A DNA stretch of 64,000 bases from contig DATKDL010000227.1 of the NCBI GenBank assembly GCA_035512695.1, positions 8,922 through 72,921 of the forward strand, given 5' to 3'. The DNA comes from DATDOR01 sp035512695 (GTDB lineage Bacteria; Chloroflexota; Anaerolineae; Anaerolineales; JABWBV01). This document shows, piece after piece, positions 41,380-50,788 of the stretch (position 1 is its first letter; each line of letters opens with the position of its first letter). The translations under genes were made by a program, and so were the position numbers. A model generated the notes under the pieces. It made no database searches and was not told the DNA's origin. It was given only the letters and a program-made list of their open reading frames with translations.

Positions 41380-43248
41380 TTACCTTTTTTTCAGGAAAAC
41401 GATGATCTCCGACCCAAGATCGCAGGGATGCACCGGGGATGTGCCGGCCGCAGGCGTGAAGCCGGCTGCCACGATCGAGTCGAGCAGCCAACCGGTTTCG
41501 GCGCCTTGGAGCACATCATCGCTGGTGAGCACGGCATCCGCCTCCCGGAGCCAGTCTTCCGCAAGCGACCGGTTCCAATGACCGTACCGGGCGAGCGCCT
41601 CCGGATCGCCGCCGAATTTAAAGGAATACGCACCGTTGAGTTGGGCCGGGAAGATGCCGGCCTCCGGAAGATAAAGCAGGGCACCCGGCGATCCGCCGGT
41701 CCACCAGAAGATCCGGCCTCCGGGCGGGACGAGCCCAGCCAGCTCGGCTCCGACCTGTTCGTATCCCGCGGCCACATCCCCCGAACAATCGTAAGCCGCG
41801 TATCCGCCGGCCAGGAAGGGGGTCGGCGAGAACACCAGGCCCAGCGCCAGAAAACAAACACCGGCGCGGTGTGCGAACGGCCGGCCGCTGTCCGGCAGCC
41901 GGCGCGCCAGGGCGAGTACGGCCAGCCCCGCCGCAAGGCCGATCCCACCGGCCAGGACCGCCCGGCCGGCGAGCAGGGTCGACCGGACGATGCTATCGTA
42001 TTCCCGCCCGGTCACGTTCTCGATCAGACCCCAGAGCGGGATCGTCCCCGGACCGGCAGTGCGGGGCACCTCTGTTCGCAGCAGGCGGACGGCGGACGGC
42101 TGGTCCATCAGCCTGGGACCGACGAGGCCGGCCGCCCCGGCGCCCAAAACGGTGGCAGCGATCAGAACGGCGCCTGCTGCGAGCACCCGGTCGCGGCGGG
42201 GGTTCCAAACCGGATAGGTCAGCGGCAGCAGGAGCAGCGCCGGGAGGCTGAAGAACGAGAGGTAAACCGGGAAGCAGAACACGCAGTAATTCTGCCCCAA
42301 CGAGGCCCAGGCATGCATGGCGAATAGAAGACCGAACAGGGCGAGCAGGAGCAGGGCCGCCGTCCTGCGCGATCGGGACCAGCCGGAATCCCGGGCCGGC
42401 CAGAACGCCAGGGCGGTGACCACCGCCGAGATGGGTAGCAGGTGGAAACGCAGTCCCTGGAGGAAACTGGCGACCCGGCCGCGCCAATCGACCTCCGGCG
42501 CCCATAACCCGCCGTCGTTGGCCGGGCGGCGGAACGAGTCCAGGAACGGGGTGAGGGCCTCCGGGAACCAGGGCGCCCATAGCCGCAGGATGCCCGGCCA
42601 ATATGCGGCGTGCCCGGCCGTGAAGATCCCCATCCCGGCCGCCGCGAACACGATCCCGGTCCGCCGGCCGTGGGCGGCGAAAGCATAGGCGGCGAGGAGC
42701 GGGAGGAACGGAGCCAGGTTGATGCGGGTCAGCGCCAGGGCGCCGGCCAGGGCGCCGCCGAGTGCGACCTCCCAGTTCCGCCGGCCTGTGCCCAGCGTGA
42801 AGACCAGCGCCCAGATCAGGATGCAGGCGGCCAATCCCTGGGAGGCCTGGATACTGTAAATTTTTATCAGCGCGGGATTGAGCGCCACAACCCAGACGGC
42901 TGCCGCAGCCCACCAGGCGCTCCCAAACCGACGCGCCAGGGTCCAGAGACCGGTCACGGACAACGCCCCGGTGAACAGGGCCAAAAGCCGCCCGGTGCGA
43001 AGCCCCGGCCCGAGCAGGAGCTGGACCCACCCGGGCAGCAGGAACGAGAGCGGCATGTGGTTCGTCCAGGGGCCGAAGTCCTGGTAGGGGATGTAGCGGC
43101 CGGTCGCAAACAGCCAGCCTTTGTACAGGTACATCCCTTCATCGATGACGGAGGCCTGCGTCCGAGAATGGTGCCAGGCCAGCGCCAGGTAGACGGCAAA
43201 ACCGGCTGCCGCCGCGGCATGCGGCAACCAAGCGTATTTATCACCCAT
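41380..43248 (-). CDS. GT39-like (dolichyl-phosphate-mannose mannosyltransferase-type) membrane protein, paralogue 1
   Basis: 622 residues from ATG 43248. The first periplasmic loop has ASVIDEGMYLYKGWLFATGR, with the D-E pair typical of GT-C/GT39 catalytic loops, then YQDFGPWTNHMPLSFLLPGW. About 11 helices follow to residue 500. A soluble C-terminal region (about 505-622) contains GGRIFWWTGGSPGALLYLPE. It would transfer a sugar from a polyprenyl-phosphate donor to a glycan or protein outside the membrane. It is a close paralogue of the next gene upstream. The start codon lies in the outer arm of palindromic repeat D, so its 5' end may have been reshaped. Confidence 0.78.
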   Translation of the reverse strand: MGDKYAWLPHAAAAAGFAVYLALAWHHSRTQASVIDEGMYLYKGWLFATGRYIPYQDFGPWTNHMPLSFLLPGWVQLLLGPGLRTGRLLALFTGALSVTGLWTLARRFGSAWWAAAAVWVVALNPALIKIYSIQASQGLAACILIWALVFTLGTGRRNWEVALGGALAGALALTRINLAPFLPLLAAYAFAAHGRRTGIVFAAAGMGIFTAGHAAYWPGILRLWAPWFPEALTPFLDSFRRPANDGGLWAPEVDWRGRVASFLQGLRFHLLPISAVVTALAFWPARDSGWSRSRRTAALLLLALFGLLFAMHAWASLGQNYCVFCFPVYLSFFSLPALLLLPLTYPVWNPRRDRVLAAGAVLIAATVLGAGAAGLVGPRLMDQPSAVRLLRTEVPRTAGPGTIPLWGLIENVTGREYDSIVRSTLLAGRAVLAGGIGLAAGLAVLALARRLPDSGRPFAHRAGVCFLALGLVFSPTPFLAGGYAAYDCSGDVAAGYEQVGAELAGLVPPGGRIFWWTGGSPGALLYLPEAGIFPAQLNGAYSFKFGGDPEALARYGHWNRSLAEDWLREADAVLTSDDVLQGAETGWLLDSIVAAGFTPAAGTSPVHPCDLGSEIIVFLKKR

Positions 43249-43337
43249 CCGGAAAATGGGGCTGCGAATTTGGGGGCGGATGCGGTGGAGCCGCATCCGC
43301 CCCCAAATTCGCCCGGCCTCAGAATTTTCGGGTGGGT
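43243..43337. repeat. palindromic repeat family, copy D (complete)
   Basis: A 95-base element. Outer arms ACCCATCCGGAAAAT and ATTTTCGGGTGGGT pair, and inner arms GCGAATTTGGGGGCGGATGC and GCATCCGCCCCCAAATTCGC pair perfectly. Read on the minus strand it has CTGAGGCCGGGCGAATTTGG, the family core. It fills the gap between the two GT39 paralogues. Confidence 0.8.
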
Positions 43338-43370
43338 TCTTCGTGATCCGTCGGATGGGTGTCAGAACCG

Positions 43371-45254
43371 TCATCGTTTTCCAAAATCTTGAGGCCTGGT
43401 GAATTCGGGTGTGGATGCAAGGGGCCGGGTGAAGACCAGGATCGCGGAGCCGGGCCGGCAGGGGTACGGCGCCGAGGTCTCTGCGGATAAAACCAGCCCG
43501 GCCGCCTCAACGGACGACCTGAGCGGATCCACAAAACCGGCCGACTCGACCAGGATGAAATCGGCCTCCCCTAGCCAGCGCTCGGACAGCGCCTCGCTCC
43601 ATAGACCGAATTTTAGCAGGGCATCCGCATCGGGATGATCGAAAATGGTGTAATCACCATTGATCTGGGGCAGATAGAGGACCGGCTCGCGGAGGTACAG
43701 CAGCGGGGAGGCGGAATCGCCACCGCGCCAGTACACTGCATTGCCCGGTGGGATCAGGCCTGCCAGCTCGGCTCCGGTCTGTTCGAGGGCCGTCAGGGCG
43801 TCCTGGCCGCAATCGTAGGTGCGGTAGCCGTCCCCCAGGACGGCGGTCGGGGTGAGCAGGAGGCCGGCGGCCAGGAAAAGATGGAGCACGCCGGCGCCGA
43901 TCCGATCGAGCCGGCTTCGTAAACCGGCCGCCAATCCGGCGACGGTCAGCCCGCCGATCAGCCCGGCAGCCGCCGGCAGGACCCGGCGGGTAGTGGTGTA
44001 GGCCAGCCCAAAGCGATGCTCGAGCACATCCCACAGCGGGAGCCCGGGCGCAGGATCGCCCGCCAGCCAGGAACGCAGGCGCGGGACCCGCAGCCGGGCC
44101 AGGCCATCGCCGATCCGGTCGTGGGCGCCAAGGCCGATCAGGATGGCGAAAAGGATGACCAAAACGGCCGCGGCCGCGCGCTGCCGGGTGGACCAGTCTC
44201 CGGTGATCGCCGGGAGTGATGCGGCCAGCAGGTACAGACCCAGGGGGGCAAAGAAGGCGATGTAGACCGAAAAGCAGTAGACGCAGTAGGTCAATGCCAG
44301 CGATGCGGCCATGTGTTCGAACAAAAGCAAGGTGTAGAGCCCGGCTGCAAAGGCCAGGCTCCGCCGGTCGGCAGGTTCGCCCCCCCGGTGAGACAGAGAA
44401 AAGAGCGCCAGGACGAGCCCCATCACGGAGAGGAAATGCAGCCGCAGCCCCTCCAGGAAGCTGTAAAAACGGTTGGAGAAGGTCACCTGTGGGTCCCAGA
44501 ACCGGGCCGCGGCCGGCTGCCGCCAGGGATCGAGGAACGGGGTCAGGGCATCCGGGAGCCAGTAGGCCCAGATCTTCAGGATGCCCGGCCAGAAAAATGC
44601 GTGGCCCAATGCAATCACCAGCACCCCGGCCCCCAGCGCCGACCAGCCCGCCCGCCGGCCGTGCACCCAGAAAATAAACGGCACGAGCAGGAAGAAGACC
44701 GGCGCCAGGTTCAGGCGCACCAGCATCATTGAACCCGCCAGCGCGGCCGCGGCCGTCGTTCGCCACAGCGGGAGGGCGCCGCCCGAACGGTTGGGCAGGG
44801 CCAGGGCCAGGGTCCAGATCAGCAGGCAGGCGATCAGCGCCTGGGAGGTCGCCAGGCTGTAGAAGCGGGCCGTGGCCGGGTTGATCGCCAGCAGCCAGAC
44901 CGCCAGGGCCGCCCACCCGGGTGTGCAACGCTCCCTTACGAGGGTCCATAACCCCACGGCCAGCAGAAGGCCGACAGCCAGGATGAAATACCGCCCTTCC
45001 CGCAGCCCCGGCCCAAACAGCGCCTGGACGGCGCCGTGCACCAGGAACGAGAGCGGCATGTGGTTGGTCAGCGGGCCGTAATCCTGGAACGGTGCGTAAT
45101 CCCCCCGGACAAACATCAGGCCCTTGATCAGATAGGCCCCTTCGTCCAGGACGGAGACCTGGGTGAGGGCGTAGTAGCGAGCATGGAGAAAAAATACCAG
45201 CGCCCCCGCTGCGGCGCAGATTCCGGCCAGGTGCTTCTTCACGATCGGAATCAT
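43371..45254 (-). CDS. GT39-like membrane glycosyltransferase, paralogue 2
   Basis: A 627-residue protein with the same plan as its neighbour: VSVLDEGAYLIKGLMFVRGD and YGPLTNHMPLSFLVHGAVQA in the first loop, about 11 helices, and a soluble C-terminus (GNAVYWRGGDSASPLLYLRE, then IFDHPDADALLKFGLWSEAL). The two genes are a tandem duplication that has diverged considerably. The C-terminal tail TPEFTRPQDFGKR runs towards repeat D and has no match in the paralogue. The ATG at 45254 lies only 10 bases after a terminator hairpin and has no visible ribosome binding site. Confidence 0.78.
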   Translation of the reverse strand: MIPIVKKHLAGICAAAGALVFFLHARYYALTQVSVLDEGAYLIKGLMFVRGDYAPFQDYGPLTNHMPLSFLVHGAVQALFGPGLREGRYFILAVGLLLAVGLWTLVRERCTPGWAALAVWLLAINPATARFYSLATSQALIACLLIWTLALALPNRSGGALPLWRTTAAAALAGSMMLVRLNLAPVFFLLVPFIFWVHGRRAGWSALGAGVLVIALGHAFFWPGILKIWAYWLPDALTPFLDPWRQPAAARFWDPQVTFSNRFYSFLEGLRLHFLSVMGLVLALFSLSHRGGEPADRRSLAFAAGLYTLLLFEHMAASLALTYCVYCFSVYIAFFAPLGLYLLAASLPAITGDWSTRQRAAAAVLVILFAILIGLGAHDRIGDGLARLRVPRLRSWLAGDPAPGLPLWDVLEHRFGLAYTTTRRVLPAAAGLIGGLTVAGLAAGLRSRLDRIGAGVLHLFLAAGLLLTPTAVLGDGYRTYDCGQDALTALEQTGAELAGLIPPGNAVYWRGGDSASPLLYLREPVLYLPQINGDYTIFDHPDADALLKFGLWSEALSERWLGEADFILVESAGFVDPLRSSVEAAGLVLSAETSAPYPCRPGSAILVFTRPLASTPEFTRPQDFGKR

Positions 45255-45264
45255 AATAGAAACT

Positions 45265-45315
45265 GAAAAAATAACAGGCGGGGTGGATATTGCCCGCCCC
45301 GCCTGTTATTTTTTC
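45265..45315. terminator. bidirectional hairpin terminator between gmd and GT39 paralogue 2
   Basis: GAAAAAATAACAGGCGGGG pairs with CCCCGCCTGTTATTTTTTC around TGGATATTGCCCG. The gmd stop codon (45306-45308) is inside the right arm. A6/T6 feet on both sides. Confidence 0.85.
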
Positions 45316-46310
45316 GCCTCTTCGGGGAGATGGATGATCCCGTGCTTCAGCTGCCGCTCGAGGCTCTCCAGGTCTGCGTCCACCATCATTTTGACCAGCC
45401 CTTCGAAGTCGACGGTCCGTTCCCAACCCAGCTTCTCCCTGGCCCGGGTGGGATCCGAGACGAGCAGATCGACCTCGGCCGGGCGGTAGAAGCGGGCGTC
45501 CTGGACGACGTAATCCCGGTAATCGAGCCCCAGGTAGCCGAAGGCGACGTCGCAAAACTCGCGCACCGAGTGGGTTTTCCCGGTCCCGACCACAAAGTCT
45601 TCGGGCTCGTCCCGCTGGAGCATCATCCACATCGCCTGGACGTAGTCTCCGGCGTAGCCCCAATCGCGGCGGGAGTCGAGGTTACCCAGGCGCAGCTCGT
45701 TTGCGAGCCCCATCTTGATCCGGGTTGCGCCGTGGGTGATCTTGTGCGTTACGAACTCCAGGCCGCGGCGCGGGCTCTCGTGGTTGAACAGGATCCCGGA
45801 TACGGCGAACAGATCGTAGGATTCGCGGTAGTTGACCGTGATCCAGTGGGCGTAGACCTTAGCGACGCCGTAAGGGCTGCGCGGGTAGAAGGGGGTATCT
45901 TCGTTCTGCGGCGTTTCGACGACCTTGCCGAACATTTCACTGGATGAGGCCTGGTAGAAGCGGGCTTTCGGCGTGACGAGGCGCATGGCTTCAAGCAGGC
46001 GGGTTACCCCGAGGGCGGTCACCTCCCCCGTGAGGACCGGCTGGTTCCAGGAGGTCGGCACAAAGGATTGGGCGGCCAGGTTGTAGATCTCGTCCGGTTG
46101 GTAGCGTTCGAGCAGATCGACCAGGGAGCTCTGGTCGTGCAGATCGCCCTGTTCAAGGGTAATCGCGTCCTGGAAATGTTCGATCCGCTCGAAGGTGATC
46201 GTGCTGGAGCGCCGCACCATTCCAACGACGTCGTAGCCTTTTTCGAGCAGGAATTCGGCCAGGTAGGAACCGTCCTGGCCTGTGATACCGGTGACGAGTG
46301 CGGTTGGCAT
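45306..46310 (-). CDS. gmd: GDP-mannose 4,6-dehydratase
   Basis: A 334-residue extended short-chain dehydrogenase. TGITGQDGSYLAEFLLEKGY (residues 6-25) is the diagnostic NAD(P) motif of Gmd. YQASSSEMFGKVVETPQNED carries the catalytic Ser/Thr and Glu, PFYPRSPYGVAKVYAHWI the Tyr-x-x-x-Lys pair, and ESPRRGLEFVTHKITHGATR the RR loop. It turns GDP-mannose into GDP-4-keto-6-deoxymannose for GDP-fucose, GDP-rhamnose or GDP-perosamine. No fcl/rmd partner gene is seen in the window. Length is normal. It stands on the minus strand, divergent from the glycosyltransferase operon that begins at 46435. Confidence 0.95.
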   Translation of the reverse strand: MPTALVTGITGQDGSYLAEFLLEKGYDVVGMVRRSSTITFERIEHFQDAITLEQGDLHDQSSLVDLLERYQPDEIYNLAAQSFVPTSWNQPVLTGEVTALGVTRLLEAMRLVTPKARFYQASSSEMFGKVVETPQNEDTPFYPRSPYGVAKVYAHWITVNYRESYDLFAVSGILFNHESPRRGLEFVTHKITHGATRIKMGLANELRLGNLDSRRDWGYAGDYVQAMWMMLQRDEPEDFVVGTGKTHSVREFCDVAFGYLGLDYRDYVVQDARFYRPAEVDLLVSDPTRAREKLGWERTVDFEGLVKMMVDADLESLERQLKHGIIHLPEEAKK

Positions 46311-46420
46311 GGGGACCTCGCGTTCCGGCGGCTTCCGTGGGGCTGCCGCCGGGTGGTGATCGGGTCAAAATTCAACTTTTGAATTATAATGGCGAATCGG
46401 TTGTGGTCAAGTGTACCGGG

Positions 46421-46426
46421 TACAAT
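46421..46426 (+). promoter_or_regulatory. possible -10 box TACAAT of the GT operon
   Basis: TACAAT is 8 bases before ATG 46435, again a leaderless spacing. A second candidate, TATAAT, lies at 46385-46390. Neither has a convincing -35 at 17 bases, so either or both may be used. Confidence 0.35.
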
Positions 46427-46434
46427 ACCCGCCA

Positions 46435-47919
46435 ATGAACCGCCTGCTCCTAACGGCTGCCCTGGCTGCAATTTTCACCCTCGGCCTCGCCATCCGTCTC
46501 TACGATCTCTCCGATCCGCCCTTCGACTTCCACACCACCCGCCAGTTCCGAGCCGCCCTGATCGCCCGCGGGATGTTCTACGCCGACTGGTCGGGGGCAA
46601 CCGAACCTCAAAAGACGATAGCCATCGAACAGCGTGCGCGCGAGGCGCTGATCGAACCGCCGCTCTTCGAGTTCCTCGTCTCCCGTCTCTACCTGCTCGC
46701 CGGCCGCGCCGATCTGCGGATCCCACGCGCCCTTTCCACCGTTTTCTGGCTGCTCGGCGGCGCGGCCGTCTTCGGCCTGGCGCGCGACCTGTCTTCCACC
46801 TCCGGCGCGCTGATCGCCCTGGTCTATTTCCTCTTCCTGCCGTTCGGAATGCTTGCCAGCCGCAGCTTCCAGCCCGACCCCCTCATGGCGGCCCTGATCG
46901 CCGCCGCCGCCTGGTCGCTATACCGCTGGGTCCGATTGCCGGGCCTGGGAGCAGCCGTCCTGGCCGGGTCGCTGACTGGTCTCGCCATACTGGTCAAGGT
47001 GGTCGCCCTGCTCCCGCTCGGGCTCGGCGCCCTCTTGCTGATCTTGTTCGGACCGGGCCTGAAGAAAAGCCTGCGCGATCCGCAGACCTGGACCGTCGCC
47101 GGGCTGGCTATGCTTCCCGTCGGCGCATACTACCTCAATGGGCTGTTCATTTCCGGGTTCCTCCGGGGCCAGGAGTCGTTCCGATTCTTTCCCGCATATT
47201 GGTCGGACCCGGCCTTCTACATCCGCTGGATCGAGACGGCGGCCGGGATCTGCGGTTTCGCGGCGCTGATCGTCGGGTTGATCGGCGTGTTCCTGGTCCG
47301 CGACCGGGCCGGTCGCGGGCTGCTCGCCGGTCTATGGCTGGGCTACCTCGTATACAGCCTGGCCCTCCCATACCACACCTTGACTCACGACTATTACCAG
47401 CTTCTGCTCATCCCGATTGCGGCCGTCTCGCTCGCCGCCCCTGCAGCGCTGGTCTTTGACGAACTCGTCCGCGGCCCCCACGTCCGCCTGGCGGGGACTG
47501 CCGCCGTGCTGCTGATCGCCGGTGCCGTCCTGTTCAAGGTCTGGGATACACGCGTGATCCTGGCCCGAACCGATTACCGTCCGGAGGCTGTGGAATGGGC
47601 CCGGTTCGAAGGATTGCTCCCGCCGGATGCACAGGTCATCGCCCTCGCCCGGGCGTACGGCTATCCACTGGCCTACTACGGTTGGGTCACCGCCCGGACC
47701 TGGCCAACCGGCGCAGATCTGGACCTGCGCACACTGGCCGGACTGGACGAAGCGGAGATCGTCTCTCGCCACTTCTCGACCCTGGCCGGCGCCGATTATT
47801 TCATCGTGACGCAATTCAGTGAATTTGACCGCCAGCCCGATCTCCAGGCCTACCTCTCACAGCACGCCGAGATCCACCTGGAAGGCGACGGGTTCGTGAT
47901 CTACGCTTTGAACCCATGA
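46435..47919 (+). CDS. GT39-like membrane glycosyltransferase
   Basis: 494 residues from ATG 46435; an in-frame GTG at 46411 is less likely. The N-terminal helix (about residues 3-20) is followed by LAIRLYDLSDPPFDFHTTRQ, the loop that carries the catalytic Asp in PMT/ArnT-like enzymes, then TEPQKTIAIEQRAREALIEP. Ten or so helices follow (for example about residues 74-150, 165-200, 260-300 and 330-350), and the C-terminus is a short soluble domain. It probably transfers a sugar from a polyprenyl-phosphate donor. It starts an operon with a GT2 and a sugar-dehydrogenase-like gene (ATGA overlaps). Confidence 0.78.
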   Translation: MNRLLLTAALAAIFTLGLAIRLYDLSDPPFDFHTTRQFRAALIARGMFYADWSGATEPQKTIAIEQRAREALIEPPLFEFLVSRLYLLAGRADLRIPRALSTVFWLLGGAAVFGLARDLSSTSGALIALVYFLFLPFGMLASRSFQPDPLMAALIAAAAWSLYRWVRLPGLGAAVLAGSLTGLAILVKVVALLPLGLGALLLILFGPGLKKSLRDPQTWTVAGLAMLPVGAYYLNGLFISGFLRGQESFRFFPAYWSDPAFYIRWIETAAGICGFAALIVGLIGVFLVRDRAGRGLLAGLWLGYLVYSLALPYHTLTHDYYQLLLIPIAAVSLAAPAALVFDELVRGPHVRLAGTAAVLLIAGAVLFKVWDTRVILARTDYRPEAVEWARFEGLLPPDAQVIALARAYGYPLAYYGWVTARTWPTGADLDLRTLAGLDEAEIVSRHFSTLAGADYFIVTQFSEFDRQPDLQAYLSQHAEIHLEGDGFVIYALNP

Positions 47920-48695
47920 CCCGCGTCACCATCGTGACACCTTCCTTCAACCAGGCGCCGTTCCTGGAGCAGACGATCCGCTCGGTCCTCGATCAGGACC
48001 ACGCCGATCTGGAATACATCCTCGTCGACGGCGGATCGACCGACGAAAGCTCAGAGATCATCCGCCGGCACGCCGACAGGCTCGCCTGGTGGGTATCCGA
48101 ACCTGACCGAGGCCAGACCGATGCGATCAACAAGGGTTTCGCCCGTGCGACCGGCGAGATCCTGGCCTGGCTCAATTCGGACGACACCTACGAGCCCGGC
48201 GCCGTCCGTGAAGCGGCGGCCTACCTGGATTCTCACCCGGATGTGGGCATGGTCTACGGGGACGCCAACTTCATCGATTCGGACAGCAGGATCATCGGCC
48301 GCTTCAACGCCCGGCAAACCGATTACGAACGGCTGATGCGCGGCGCAGTCTATATCCCCCAGCAGGCAGCTTTCTTCCGCCGATCGCTCTGGGAGCGGGT
48401 CGGTCCGCTCGATTCGAGCTTTTATTTCGCCATGGACTTCGATCTGTGGGTGCGCCTGGCGAAGATTTCCCGACTAGAATATCTGCCCGGCCGCATCTGG
48501 GCCAATTTCCGCCTGCACGAGGCGGCCAAGACGATCGCCGACGATCCACGCTGCTGGCCTGAGATGCTGAAAGTCCACCGGCGGGAAGGCGGGCAGCCGA
48601 TTTCGATCATGACGCTCCGCTACCACGCCCGGCGGATCCTGGCTCCGTTGATCCACGTGCGACGGAAGCGGATGTTGGATAGCTCAGTGCAATGA
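47916..48695 (+). CDS. GT2 family glycosyltransferase
   Basis: A 259-residue GT-A enzyme without membrane helices. VTIVTPSFNQAPFLEQTIRS at the N-terminus, YILVDGGSTDESSEIIRRHA, SEPDRGQTDAINKGFARATG and LAWLNSDDTYEPGAVREAAA (the D-D metal/nucleotide motif) are all typical; the acceptor-side motif is FYFAMDFDLWVRLAKIS. It transfers a sugar from a nucleotide donor to a surface glycan intermediate. Both ends overlap neighbours by 4 bases (ATGA), so it is firmly within the operon. Confidence 0.9.
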   Translation: MTRVTIVTPSFNQAPFLEQTIRSVLDQDHADLEYILVDGGSTDESSEIIRRHADRLAWWVSEPDRGQTDAINKGFARATGEILAWLNSDDTYEPGAVREAAAYLDSHPDVGMVYGDANFIDSDSRIIGRFNARQTDYERLMRGAVYIPQQAAFFRRSLWERVGPLDSSFYFAMDFDLWVRLAKISRLEYLPGRIWANFRLHEAAKTIADDPRCWPEMLKVHRREGGQPISIMTLRYHARRILAPLIHVRRKRMLDSSVQ

Positions 48696-50788
48696 AATCC
48701 TTCAATCGATATTTAATCCCTTTCTCGGCGGTCCTGGCCGCTGCCTTCGCCCTGCTTATCGGTTTCCGGACGGCCCGGGCGATCCAGCCTCCTGGATTTT
48801 CATATGAGCCGGTCGCCTCCGGCCTCAACCTGCCGATCGACGCCGAGTTCATGCCGGACGGCGGCATCCTGGTCGCCGAAAAGGGCGCCGGCGCCGGCAT
48901 CGACGGCCAGTCCGCCATCCGGCTCATTCGGGACGGTGAGGTCCAGGAAGTTCCGGTCCTGCTCCTGAGTACGTACACGTTTGGCGATTCCGGCATCCTG
49001 GGCCTGGTCCTGGACCCGGGCTTCGCCGGCAACGGCTATTTTTACGCCTGGTACGGCACCGGTCGGGATGCGCTGGGCTGGTCGGGCGTAACGGTCTATC
49101 GTCTCTCCCGTTTCACCTTCGATCCACTCACCGAGACGGCTGACCCGGCCAGCGAGCGGATTTTGATCGACGGCGTTCCGGCCGGCGATTATCACAACGG
49201 CGGTGGGCTGGTCTTCGACGATGACGGTCTGCTCTACATCGCCACCGGCGACGCGAACGTCCCTGAACGGTCGCAGGACCTGACCGCCTGGAACGGTAAG
49301 ATCCTGCGAATCTTGCCGACGGAAACCGGGTATATCGTCCCAGGCGGGAACCCGTTCGTCGGCGATCCGAACATCCCGGACGAGATCTTCGCCTATGGCC
49401 TGCGGAATCCTTTCAGAATTGCCGTCCGGGGCGCGAACGGTCAGGTCTATGCGGCCGATGTCGGCGAGATCAAGTGGGAGGAGGTCAACCTCGTCAGCGC
49501 CGGAGCGAACTTCGGCTGGCCGGTCCGGGAAGGCCCCTGCCCGATCGGGCAGGTCACGCCGTGCGAACCGGCGCCGCCGGGATACGTTGACCCGGTGCTC
49601 TACTACCGACACACGAGCCCTGCGATCGGTGCGGCCGTCTCCGCGGTCGCATTCTACGAAGGGACGATATTCCCCGAACCCTACCGGGGCAATCTCTTCT
49701 TCGCCGACATAAACCAGGGGTTCATCGCCCGTTCGGACCTGACCGGTCTGCCCGTCATCGACGGCGAGTTCGAGATCTTCGATCCCGCCGCCGGGTTCCT
49801 GGTCGACGCGGCGTACCGCCAGGGCGCCCTCTACTTTGTCGATATCGTTGCCGGAAAAATTATGAGGCTGGCGTACACTGGGGATTCCCCCCAGCCGTAT
49901 GCCGTCCTCGCGGCCGACCCGCGGCTCGGACCGGCGCCGCTCGTCGTCTCCTTCAGCGCGGCCGGGAGCACGATCGTCCCCGGGACGACGCCGACCTATC
50001 ATTGGGATTTCGGCGACGGCAGCGCACCGGGCCTGACTTCGACCCCCTCAACCGCCCACACCTATCCGGCCGACGGCAACTATCTCGCCACGCTGATGAT
50101 CACCGATAACACCGGCGGGGGATCGAATACAGCCGAGGTTGGGATCACGGTCTATTCCGGCGAGCTGCCCGCCATTGAGCTCACCAATCTGACCGACCCC
50201 GAGAGAACGCTCTATCACGGCGGTGACGAGATCGAATACCGGGCCGTCCGATCCACGACCGCCGATCTGGATCCGGACACGCCGTTCACCTGGAAGATCG
50301 ATCTGATGCACAATCAGCATTTCCACCCGATCATCTCCGGTCACTCCGTCGTTTCCGGTACCCTCCAGATCGACTCCAGCGATCACGGCGGCAGCGTCAA
50401 CCTCTGGTATCGCTTCACCCTGACGATGCTCACCGATACCGGGATCGCAGTGGAGATCTTCGAGGAGATCTTCCCAAAGATCGTGACCCATACCGTCACG
50501 ACCACGCCTTTGGAGCCCGGAGTCACCCGCGTTTCGATCGGGAACGTCCCTCACTACGTCCCGCATGACTTCCTCACGATTGCCGGGACCGAGATCCATA
50601 TCGCTGCGCCAGCCGTGATCTTATTCGAGGACGGGGTCTACGATTTCGGCTCCTGGTCGCCTCAGCCCGGGTCCGAGCCGTTCATCCTGTTTGTCTCGCC
50701 GGAAGTCGAAACGGTGCTGAATGCGAGCTACGATTTCATCGGGCCGGTGTTAAAAGTGTGGATGCCCGTCCTGTTGGCGGATGGATAA
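48692..50788 (+). CDS. secreted soluble aldose/PQQ-type sugar dehydrogenase with PKD domain
   Basis: 698 residues with a signal peptide (about 1-30). A six-bladed propeller of the glucose/sorbosone dehydrogenase family fills about 40-390: GGILVAEKGAGAGIDGQSAI, then GILGLVLDPGFAGNGYFYAW, DYHNGGGLVFDDDGLLYIAT and FAYGLRNPFRIAV, with the His after the Tyr matching the catalytic site. A PKD domain (about 405-495) has PTYHWDFGDGSAPGL. The last 200 residues are beta-rich and not recognised. It would oxidise sugars outside the cell or simply bind glycans; no cofactor genes are seen here. Placing it within a glycosyltransferase operon is unusual. Confidence 0.8.
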   Translation: MKSFNRYLIPFSAVLAAAFALLIGFRTARAIQPPGFSYEPVASGLNLPIDAEFMPDGGILVAEKGAGAGIDGQSAIRLIRDGEVQEVPVLLLSTYTFGDSGILGLVLDPGFAGNGYFYAWYGTGRDALGWSGVTVYRLSRFTFDPLTETADPASERILIDGVPAGDYHNGGGLVFDDDGLLYIATGDANVPERSQDLTAWNGKILRILPTETGYIVPGGNPFVGDPNIPDEIFAYGLRNPFRIAVRGANGQVYAADVGEIKWEEVNLVSAGANFGWPVREGPCPIGQVTPCEPAPPGYVDPVLYYRHTSPAIGAAVSAVAFYEGTIFPEPYRGNLFFADINQGFIARSDLTGLPVIDGEFEIFDPAAGFLVDAAYRQGALYFVDIVAGKIMRLAYTGDSPQPYAVLAADPRLGPAPLVVSFSAAGSTIVPGTTPTYHWDFGDGSAPGLTSTPSTAHTYPADGNYLATLMITDNTGGGSNTAEVGITVYSGELPAIELTNLTDPERTLYHGGDEIEYRAVRSTTADLDPDTPFTWKIDLMHNQHFHPIISGHSVVSGTLQIDSSDHGGSVNLWYRFTLTMLTDTGIAVEIFEEIFPKIVTHTVTTTPLEPGVTRVSIGNVPHYVPHDFLTIAGTEIHIAAPAVILFEDGVYDFGSWSPQPGSEPFILFVSPEVETVLNASYDFIGPVLKVWMPVLLADG

